DNA from: Fibrobacter sp.
Lineage (GTDB): Bacteria; Fibrobacterota; Fibrobacteria; Fibrobacterales; Fibrobacteraceae
Direction of reading: 5' to 3'
DNA length: 8,555 nucleotides
NCBI GenBank assembly: GCA_021443065.1
Contig: JABUUR010000087.1
Span: 1 to 8,555, forward strand
The position numbers and the translations under genes are program-made. The stretch's first letter is position 1. Every line of letters begins with the position of its first letter. The notes under the pieces are model-generated. The model did no database searches. It was not told the origin of the DNA and saw nothing but the letters and a program-made list of their open reading frames with translations. Below, in pieces: positions 1 to 7,500 of this stretch.

Positions 1-70
1 CACCAGCTCTGCGGTTTTCTTTTTGTTTAATTTTAACCTAATTTAAATATAGAATGACATTGTGGGGTGA

Positions 71-95
71 GATCCCGGGGCAAGCCCGGGATGAC
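71..95 (+). repeat. 25-nt palindromic CCCGGG repeat, copy 1
   Basis: GATCCCGGGGCAAGCCCGGG followed by ATGAC. The two CCCGGG blocks can pair as a six-base stem around GCAAG. First full copy of an array of three in the same orientation. Confidence 0.9.
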
Positions 96-105
96 GGCGT
101 GGCGA

Positions 106-130
106 GGTCCCGGGGCAAGCCCGGGATGAC
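106..130 (+). repeat. 25-nt palindromic CCCGGG repeat, copy 2
   Basis: Same unit as copy 1 except GG for GA at the left end. It is separated from copy 1 by 10 bases (ggcgtggcga) that resemble the purine-rich bases before copy 1. Confidence 0.9.
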
Positions 131-149
131 AAAGTAAGTGGAGGGGTGG

Positions 150-174
150 GGTCCCGGGGCAAGCCCGGGATGAC
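150..174 (+). repeat. 25-nt palindromic CCCGGG repeat, copy 3
   Basis: Identical to copy 2 over the 25-base unit, after a 19-base spacer whose last ten bases (ggaggggtgg) are again G-rich. Confidence 0.9.
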
Positions 175-424
175 AGTAAATCACGGGTCCGTCCCCACCT
201 ATTGGTGCCGTTCAGGCCTTGTATCACGCAGAATTCACGCCAGTCGTCAAATTTTAGTTTGTATTCAAACCCGACAAACTCATGGGCAGTTTCGCTGTCA
301 AAAACAGGCAACCGCAACAAAAGTTTACAAACCTTTAACTTTACCCCCCTTTGGGCTTATGTTAAAAAAATTTATTTTTAGGGCAGGGTTATTTGGTTTG
401 TTTTGGTTGATTAGGGAAACCTAT
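175..424. other. Non-coding leader upstream of the first fibro-slime gene
   Basis: After the repeat array this stretch holds a 7-bp inverted repeat (AGTTTGT 256-262, ACAAACT 274-280) and an AT-rich segment from about 325. The first half overlaps the weak minus-strand frame. No gene was found on the plus strand and no recognisable riboswitch or RNA gene. Confidence 0.5.
351..378 (+). promoter_or_regulatory. Weak candidate promoter of the first fibro-slime gene
   Basis: TTGGGC (351-356) and TATTTT (373-378) are separated by 16 bases in the AT-rich leader, about 60 bases before the start codon. The -35 box is a poor match. The -10-like hexamer is the same as the one proposed before the second gene, which is the only extra support. 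Confidence 0.2.
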
Positions 425-431
425 AGGAGAG
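425..431 (+). promoter_or_regulatory. Ribosome binding site of the first fibro-slime gene
   Basis: AGGAGAG ends six bases before the ATG at 438. It fixes this start, which also gives a complete signal peptide. Confidence 0.85.
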
Positions 432-437
432 ATTTGG

Positions 438-3400
438 ATGAGGTTAAGCAACCTTTTCCGGGGCTTGGTTTTTTGCCTGGCTCTGTTTACTGTTTGTGCA
501 AACGCGGCCGACAAGGCCGTGGCCGTTGTTCACGTGGTCTACAAGGGCGAAGGTCTCTATTACGCAGACAACGAAGAGAACTTCAAGTTCCGCGAGGCTG
601 ACAAACAACGTAACGGGACATACATTGTTGAACTGACCGAGGAACGACTCAAGCCCTCGGCAATCGACGCACGTCGCTTACGCTTCGGCTTGAACTGTAC
701 CGAAAATACAAAGGACTGCGAATCCTACCTGTATTCCAGCGACGACCAGCTCCCCACCTTGAAAGAACTTTTCCCGGACTACGTGTACCAGGAAGCCGAC
801 CAGCCCGTTTACGAGGTCTGGATTTCCGTAGATGCAAACGGTGTCGTCGTTTTACCGGCCATGCCCGAGGAATACGTGGTGCCGGACTCCGTCGAAAAAG
901 TCTTTATGTTGTTCCCCTCCTGGGACAACACCTCTGCCATCATGAGCATTGACGGCAAGGACTACACCATGATTTCTGCCAGCCCCTACTGCGGCTGGTT
1001 CAAGGCAACAGCGAAGGTCGTCCCCAAAGATGCCTACGTTTCTTTTAGACAAACTATCGGAAATATCTACATCGGCGCAGACGGCATTTCTCGCAAACCC
1101 ATCGCCGTAGAAGACGAAATCAACCTGGATTCCATTCTCGCCGTAGGCAGCGACACCGTCTGGATTCTTGCAAAGCACGGCTATCCCGACCTGTACAGCG
1201 AATACCCGCCAGACAACCTCAAGGATTGCCCCGTAAAAAAACTCCCGGTAATGATGTTCGACTGGCTCCACGGCAAGGGCTCCGACGAAGAAAACGCCAC
1301 CTCCCAGGCAGGCACCACAAGCCAGGACTTCGGGACCGGCGGATGCAAGGGCCCCAACAGTGCCTACGACGCGCGGACCGGCATGGTAGAAACGCAACTT
1401 GGCCCCAAGGGCGTTCCCGTGCGGGCGCAAAATTTCCCGAAGGACTGCGAACTGACGGACCATCTGGACAACTGGTTCTTACCCGAGGAAGTCAAGGCCA
1501 ACGGCAAAACATACACCAACGTCACCTGTCGCGAACTCGAACTGGTTCTCGATACCGCAGGTTTCTGGCTGGGCCAGCAAGACCTGGACAGCCCCGAGCA
1601 CGGCATGTTCCTGCTGGACGATTTCAAGTACCTGGTGAATGGTAACGATTCGATCCCCAACCCCTATTACGACCAACTGAGCGGCACCGCCTACGACAAA
1701 AACGGCAAGGAAATCAAACTGGAGAACCACAACTACGGCTTTACCATGAAGGTGCAGGCCCAGTTCGAATACGTTCCCGGGCAAAAGTTCGAATTCTTCG
1801 GCGACGACGACGTGTGGGTGTTCATCAACAACAAACTGGTGGTGGACATCGGCGGCCAGCATCACCGGGTCAACGGCAAGGTGAACCTGGATACCATCGG
1901 CCAGAACACGGGCGACACCCTGGTGCCGGGCCAGACTTATCCTTTCCATATTTTCTACGCGGAACGTCACAAGGTGGAATCCAACTTCAAGATGCGCACG
2001 TCCATCGACCTGCGCTCCGACGCCAGCATGTTCCTTACGGATTTGTCCAGCGACCCGGACCTGATCAAGAAGGAGGTCTGGCAAATAGTCCGCGAACGTG
2101 CACTGGCCTGCGATTTTTCCAGCAGCCCCGAAAACGAGACTACGGAGCGAGGCCCTTCCAACTTTGTGCTTTACGGAAAATCCCTGCCCAGGGGCGGTGT
2201 GGAACTGAAAACCCTGGACTCCCTCTATTACAAGGGAATCAAGGTGCAGAACGGCTTTACCATGCTCACCATCGACCTGAAGGCCATTGAACATGCCCAG
2301 AGCCTGCCCCCGGGCACCTACTACGTTCGCGTTTCCCTCAAGGAAAATCCCGACGAGTACAAGGACGTCTACTTTACCGTTCCGCCCTACGCATTGCCCA
2401 ACCTGGCCTTTGCAATCGTCAAGGATTCCAGCTATAAGGTCATCGACTTCGAAACGCAAGACACCACCTACTTTACCCAGTACTGGAGCCCCCTGGGTAA
2501 CGAAGTCAGCCGTAACGTTTCCAGCGATTCTTTGCCCATCAACCTGGACAAGAACGAAAAGATGTGGGCCGGACGTTCTTACCCCGTAAACATCATGTAT
2601 GCCGAGGAATGGGCCACCATCTATAACGACATTGCCGTAAAGATTACCACATCCACCGACTCCCTGGTTCCCTGCGATTCCATGGGCAACCCCCTTGGCG
2701 AAGTGGTTCTGACGCAGGGCCATGCACATTTCTTTGTCAAGGCGATTGGCGAAGTGGTGAACGGCACACTCACCATCAGTACCGACGGTTCCACCAACAA
2801 GTCCGTAGACTGGACGAACATCAATATCGCGGTCCCCCCCGTGCCCCAGGTGGAAGTGGCCTACATTTACGACCGCATCGGTGACGGACGGGCCGACAGT
2901 ATCTGGATTCATTTCAACAAGCCCCTTGGCGGCCAAAGCGTCTTGGATTACCTGAAATTCACCTTCGGGGCCGCCTACGACACACAGTACCTGATGAACG
3001 GCGACACCGCAGCGACAAGTTACGTGGCAAAGTACAATGATGGAGACAGCGTTGCCGTGCTCTACACCAAGAACGGCGGAGGTTTCGGGACATCCATCTA
3101 CACCGGAGGCTCTACCAAGCCCTATACCGGCAAACTTAACCTCTGGTACACCTACACCGACGATGCCGGCAAGACCACCATATTCCCCATAGAAGGCCCC
3201 CTTACCGACAGGGTGGGCCCCGTAATCGTCGCGGCGGAAATTTCTTACCTGACCGACGGAAACACCGTGCTGAAACTCGCCTTCAGCGAAGGCCTTTTCG
3301 GCGAGAACGCAAATACGGAACTCTTCAGATTCCACTGCTGGAACGCCGACATTCTGGATTCCAACGTGAAGCAGGCAAGCGACATCGGTACCACACCAGC

Positions 3401-4370
3401 CAACGAATGGAAACTAGTGTTCCCCAGGGGCTCCGATACCGACGTGGTTCCAGCCGTGGGCGACTCCGTGCGCCTCACACCGCCATCGCAACTGGGCGAA
3501 GCCCTGGACCTCCTTGCCGTAGGCCCCCACGAGAACAACCCCTTTGTAAGGATTACCGGCGAGCAGAAAATCACAGTTTCCAGCCCCACCGTGGTGACCA
3601 TTGACCCCGGCTCCCCCGCCTTTGAGGAAGCCCGCGAAATCATCAAGAGCAAGAACGCCACCGTCCCCAAGTTCATCGACAGCGAAAAGCCCCTTACCGT
3701 GGACCAGGTGGCCGAAAAGTACGGCACCCAGGGCCACTACCTGAGCGACCTGGACATGGGCACACTGGTTGAAAACGAGATTGCAGAAATCGTAAAGGCG
3801 ATCCAGTCTAATCCCAGTTACGTCGACCAAAGTGCCAAGGGAGATGTCGGAACGGTCCAGTCCTATACCATCGAAGAAATCATCGCCATGGTGAGCAGGG
3901 GCGAACTCAGCATAGACAAGGCGAAAAAGAGGTTCGGACTCGACGAAGCCATCGTCAACGCCTACAAGAACGGCCTGTTGACACAGCAAAACGTGCACAA
4001 CTACTCCAACGGAAGCGAATCCCAGATCCAGGCGATTGTAGACTCCATGGCAAACCATACGGAACTCCACTACAAGACGATTTACTACACCAGCCTTGGC
4101 CAGTTCGTCAACGAAGACTCCGGAACCATACGCTGCAACGACCCCATGTTCTCGGATACCGACTCCAAGACCTGTCGCGGAAGCAAGGGACGTTTCTACC
4201 TGGCCTGGAACATGCGTTCCTCCGAAAACCGCCTGGCGGCCACCGGGGTGTACATTGCCAGACTGGTCCTGCGGATCAAGGTGAACAGCAAGATCATCAC
4301 CGACAGCACCAGGGATTTCCTGTGGGGAGTGCGTCATGGCCGCTTGAACGTCTTTGACATAGATTACTAG
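438..4370 (+). CDS. Fibro-slime domain-containing secreted protein, probable surface adhesin (paralogue 1)
   Basis: This encodes a 1310-residue exported protein. The ATG at 438 follows AGGAGAG (425-431) at good spacing and starts a typical signal peptide: basic MRLSNLFR, a hydrophobic core, and a likely cut after ANA (residue 23). The order after that is: an N-terminal beta module (24-150) opening with YKGEGLYY; a CBM-like module (about 152-250) with SWDNTSAIM and YCGWF; the fibro-slime region (about 271-527) with FDWLHG, LDNWFLPE, GFWLG, FEYVPGQ, GDDDVWVF (455-462), DIGGQH and SNFKMRTSIDL; Ig-like beta segments (about 530-800); a DRIGDGRAD loop (812-820) followed by a Big_5/SbsA-like part with GPVIVAAEI; a helical module (about 1085-1200); and a FlgD-like end with AWN and GVYIARL (1270-1276). 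The family is linked to cellulose-binding surface proteins of F. succinogenes. Adhesion is therefore inferred, and no catalytic motif was seen. Unlike its neighbour, it has no Gly/Asn linker, and its tail runs eight residues past GVRHGR. Family assignment is firm; the ligand is unknown. Confidence 0.96.
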   Translation: MRLSNLFRGLVFCLALFTVCANAADKAVAVVHVVYKGEGLYYADNEENFKFREADKQRNGTYIVELTEERLKPSAIDARRLRFGLNCTENTKDCESYLYSSDDQLPTLKELFPDYVYQEADQPVYEVWISVDANGVVVLPAMPEEYVVPDSVEKVFMLFPSWDNTSAIMSIDGKDYTMISASPYCGWFKATAKVVPKDAYVSFRQTIGNIYIGADGISRKPIAVEDEINLDSILAVGSDTVWILAKHGYPDLYSEYPPDNLKDCPVKKLPVMMFDWLHGKGSDEENATSQAGTTSQDFGTGGCKGPNSAYDARTGMVETQLGPKGVPVRAQNFPKDCELTDHLDNWFLPEEVKANGKTYTNVTCRELELVLDTAGFWLGQQDLDSPEHGMFLLDDFKYLVNGNDSIPNPYYDQLSGTAYDKNGKEIKLENHNYGFTMKVQAQFEYVPGQKFEFFGDDDVWVFINNKLVVDIGGQHHRVNGKVNLDTIGQNTGDTLVPGQTYPFHIFYAERHKVESNFKMRTSIDLRSDASMFLTDLSSDPDLIKKEVWQIVRERALACDFSSSPENETTERGPSNFVLYGKSLPRGGVELKTLDSLYYKGIKVQNGFTMLTIDLKAIEHAQSLPPGTYYVRVSLKENPDEYKDVYFTVPPYALPNLAFAIVKDSSYKVIDFETQDTTYFTQYWSPLGNEVSRNVSSDSLPINLDKNEKMWAGRSYPVNIMYAEEWATIYNDIAVKITTSTDSLVPCDSMGNPLGEVVLTQGHAHFFVKAIGEVVNGTLTISTDGSTNKSVDWTNINIAVPPVPQVEVAYIYDRIGDGRADSIWIHFNKPLGGQSVLDYLKFTFGAAYDTQYLMNGDTAATSYVAKYNDGDSVAVLYTKNGGGFGTSIYTGGSTKPYTGKLNLWYTYTDDAGKTTIFPIEGPLTDRVGPVIVAAEISYLTDGNTVLKLAFSEGLFGENANTELFRFHCWNADILDSNVKQASDIGTTPANEWKLVFPRGSDTDVVPAVGDSVRLTPPSQLGEALDLLAVGPHENNPFVRITGEQKITVSSPTVVTIDPGSPAFEEAREIIKSKNATVPKFIDSEKPLTVDQVAEKYGTQGHYLSDLDMGTLVENEIAEIVKAIQSNPSYVDQSAKGDVGTVQSYTIEEIIAMVSRGELSIDKAKKRFGLDEAIVNAYKNGLLTQQNVHNYSNGSESQIQAIVDSMANHTELHYKTIYYTSLGQFVNEDSGTIRCNDPMFSDTDSKTCRGSKGRFYLAWNMRSSENRLAATGVYIARLVLRIKVNSKIITDSTRDFLWGVRHGRLNVFDIDY

Positions 4371-4436
4371 GGAAACATGGTGCGGTTCTAAAAATCGGAA
4401 CAAATTCCCCCGCGAAACACATTTTACACGAAAAAA

Positions 4437-4468
4437 CTCTATGCAAGGCCTTTTGCATAGGGTTTTTT
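4437..4468 (+). terminator. Intrinsic terminator after the first fibro-slime gene
   Basis: A 10-bp stem, CTCTATGCAA (4437-4446) with TTGCATAGGG (4453-4462), contains one G-T pair. It closes a six-base loop and is followed by six T (4463-4468). Six A lie just before the stem (4431-4436), so the structure could also work on the opposite strand. It starts 66 bases after the stop codon at 4370 and should separate transcription of the two paralogues. Confidence 0.88.
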
Positions 4469-4490
4469 ACATAGTCAGGCCGTGTACATG

Positions 4491-4519
4491 TTGTGATTTT
4501 TATCATAATAAGGTATTTT
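4491..4519 (+). promoter_or_regulatory. Candidate promoter of the second fibro-slime gene
   Basis: TTGTGA (4491-4496), a 17-base spacer, then TATTTT (4514-4519) resembles a sigma-70-type pair. It lies in the AT-rich part of the spacer, downstream of the terminator. A promoter is needed somewhere here because of that terminator, but the exact boxes are a guess. Fibrobacter promoter consensus is poorly defined. Confidence 0.35.
4492..4507. promoter_or_regulatory. CRP/FNR-like palindrome overlapping the candidate -35 box
   Basis: TGTGA, six bases, then TCATA differs at one base from the CRP-type consensus TGTGA-N6-TCACA. The symmetry extends outward one base on each side (TTGTGAT and ATCATAA). 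It overlaps the candidate -35 box of the second gene, where a regulator could block or modulate transcription. In AT-rich DNA such a match can arise by chance, and no regulator gene is in the window. Confidence 0.25.
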
Positions 4520-4584
4520 AAGACTATTATTGTTTTCAATATCCTGGAACCTTAAAGCATGGGTGTGGAGATCCAGTAGGTTCT

Positions 4585-4592
4585 AGAAGGAG
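4585..4592 (+). promoter_or_regulatory. Ribosome binding site of the second fibro-slime gene
   Basis: AGAAGGAG sits six bases before the ATG at 4599. An out-of-frame ATG at 4595 is only two bases from the motif and opens a four-codon frame, so it is too close to be used. An in-frame ATG at 4614 would lie 21 bases away. The spacing therefore decides for 4599. Confidence 0.85.
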
Positions 4593-4598
4593 CGATGG

Positions 4599-7500
4599 AT
4601 GTGGTCTAAAAACATGTTCAAGGGAGCAGCCCTTGTTCTTGCCTTTTGTGCCTCTTTTGCAATGGCACAATTCGGTTCTTCCTATACCCTAAACGTGGAA
4701 TACACGGGGAACAGCCTTTACTACAAGGTGGGCAACGGCAGTTGCCAGCAATCCCGGTCTTCCATGGGGAGTGGCTACAGGATTACCATCAATACGGCAC
4801 AAGACGTGGACGTATCGCTTTACAGCGACAGAAACTGCAAGACACTTTTAGCCAGTGCCAAGACCGGCGATCTTTTCGCAGACGGCCAAAAGACCGCCAC
4901 CATGACAGTCAGTGCCGCACCCGGAGATAACACGGGCAACAACCCTGGCGGCAACACCGGGAACACTCCCGGAGGCAATACCACAGGCGCTGCGGGCAAA
5001 AAAGTCATCCGATTCCTCACCCCCTGGACAAATACTTCCGCCATTCTATACATAAACGGTGACTCCACCGCCACCATGACCAAGGTCAAGAATTATTGCG
5101 GTTGGTTCGAAGCAGCATTCAATCCTCCAACAGGCGGTCTTAACGTCTATTTCAGGCAGACCATCGGGCGTACCTACGTAAGTGCCGACGGCATGGTTGC
5201 AAAACAGGAACCCACCTCCGCCTCTTTCCTGAATCTCGACTCCATTGCGGCCCTTACCGACACCATCTGGGTCCAGGGCTACAAGAACGACGCCCCCGCG
5301 GTCTTTGCAAAGTACCCTGGAGTTCTGGGGGAATGCCCCCTCAAAAAGTTCCCCGTGACAGTCTTTGACTGGCTCCACGGACCGAGTAACAATGATGGCG
5401 AAGAAGGCAACGGCAACCCCTCCTATGGCGTAAGCGCGGACTTCGGTTCCGGTGGATGCGGCGGAAGCAACGCCAAGGACAGCCGTGGCAACGGCTACAT
5501 GAAGGGCATGGTCCAAGACAAACTTGGTCCCAACGGCGTACCAGTCCCTGCAAATCCATTCCCCGAAGAATGCAAGCTTACCACCCATCTGGACAAGTGG
5601 TTCTTGCCCGAGGTTTTAGCCAAGAAGAACAATGTGGAATACACCAACATGACCTGCCGCGACCTGTATGTCTCCATGGACAACGAAGGTTTCTGGCTGG
5701 CGGAAGTCTCTTCCAGCAAGATTTCCGAAGGTAACGAAAAGAACAAGGGCGGTATGTTCCTTATAGACGATTTCGAATTCCTGGACTCGGCAGAAACCAT
5801 CAAGAACCCCTACTACGACCACCTGAGCGGAAGCGGCGGATACCATAACTTCGGCTTTGCCGTCAAGATCCAGGCCCAATTTGAATACGTACCCGGCCAA
5901 TACTTCGACTTCTACGGTGATGACGACGTGTGGGTGTTTATCGATAACCGCCTGGCCGTGGATATCGGAGGCCAGCACCAGCAGGTTGCGGGTGCAGTCG
6001 ACCTGGACACCATGGGTCTTGTAGAAGGCAAAAAATATGACTTCCATATTTTCTATGTGGAACGCCACACAAGTTCCTCCAACTTCCGTATGCGCACCTC
6101 CATCGACCTGCAGGTGGATGCCTCCATCTTCGTCACCTCCAACAGGACAGGGAACGAAACCAGTTACGACATTTGGCAAATCAACAAGAAGAACAAGCTT
6201 TCTTGCGGATACGACCCCAACAATACCGATGTGGACACCACCGGAGGAGCCTCCACCTTCAGGCTCACCGGCGGCAACCTTGACGAGCCCCAGGTACTGG
6301 GCATCGGAACTCACTTCGAAGGCTTGAAGATTACCAGCGATTCTACCTTCAGCATTGACTCCGCCAAGATCATCGAGGCAAACGCCCTGGCCCCCGGCCA
6401 CTACTTCCTGGAAATCACCTTGAAGTCCGACCCCAGCCAGACCACCACCGTCGAAATCACCATTCCCGCCTACCCGATTCCAAGCATCGCATTCGCCGAC
6501 AACAACTGGAAGATATTGGGCAAGGAACTTACCGGCAACCAGGCCACCGTGGGCAACCTGGCCTACGAAATCTACCCGGTGAACATCACCTTCTTCGAAG
6601 AAAACTCCACCGTCAACGACTACAACAGAAAGATTACCGTAAGCGCCTCCAGCCCCTTGATCGACATCCTGGACAAGGACGGCAACCCCATTTCCAAGGT
6701 GCTGCTGAACGACAAGGCTCAGGCCACCTTCTACATCAGGGCGAACGATGCCGTAACCGCCACCCTTCTCGTGAAGGGGACAGCGGCAACCACCTCCTAC
6801 TGGAAAAACCTTTCTTTCGTGGAACCGCCAATCCCACGGATCACCTTGGCAAAGATAAGCGACCGCAACGGCGACGGGCGCGGCGACAGCCTGTACGTCG
6901 AATTCGACAAGGACTTTGACAACGCAAACATCCTCGATTCCGTGCAGTTCACCTTCGGCGAAACCTTCGCAGTCATAGGGAGCGGCGACATCAAGAAAAT
7001 CGCAGGCAACAAGATTGCGATTACCGCGAAGAGCGCATGCACCGCAGAATCCATTTGCGGGTTCGGCAGCAGGCAGTTTACCGGCGGCGAAAGCAGCCTC
7101 TACACCGGGAACATTTCTACATGGGTGACCTACAAGGAAAACGGCAATACCCATCACCTCAAGACTACAAACGACCCCGTGGAAGACGGCATCGGTCCTA
7201 TTATCGTAAAGGCCACCAAGGAAACCATGAGCGACGGAAACCGCAAGCTCACCCTGACCTTTAGCGAAGCCATCACCGATGAATCCCGCAAGGCGTTCTT
7301 CACCCAGATGTTCGAATACATCTGCCCCCGTAACGGCGAAGACAAGCAGCCCGAAGCCCCCGTGCAGCAGGGCGGCAGCGGCAGGACCGCCACGCTGGTG
7401 TTCAGCCCCTCCACCCTGGATGCCGTGTTCCCCACCGACGGCGACCAGGTGCGGTTCACACCGGGCAATTTTGCAGCAGACCTTAACGGAAACAATCCCC

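Larger units (their letters stand above)
33..320 (-). other. Weak minus-strand open frame, possible gene remnant
   Basis: A frame opening at a TTG (320) reads through about 45 residues with protein-like composition (for example FVGFEYKLKFDDWREFCVI) and then runs into the repeat array, which it translates as low-complexity Pro/Gly text. There is no ATG and no good ribosome binding site, and the repeat supplies the whole C-terminal half. It may be the N-terminal or internal scrap of a gene broken by the repeats, or chance. I do not recognise the family. Confidence 0.15.

Noticed and set aside
71..174. CRISPR array
   Set aside because: Only three units, spacers of 10 and 19 bases that resemble each other, and no cas genes. 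The unit is a REP-like palindrome.
256..280. 7-bp inverted repeat AGTTTGT/ACAAACT as an operator or RNA hairpin
   Set aside because: Short, AT-rich, 11-base gap, not repeated before the second gene; expected by chance in such DNA.
438..506. Lipoprotein signal in the first protein (Cys near the end of the hydrophobic stretch, FTVC)
   Set aside because: The residue before Cys is Val, not Gly, Ala or Ser, and ANA just after gives a good signal peptidase I site. The same applies to LAFC in the second protein.
4595..4609. Four-codon upstream frame (ATG at 4595) overlapping the second gene's start
   Set aside because: The ATG is only two bases from the Shine-Dalgarno motif, too close for use; probably chance.
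6861..6887. Dockerin domain
   Set aside because: Only one calcium-type loop is present; a dockerin needs two with linking helices.
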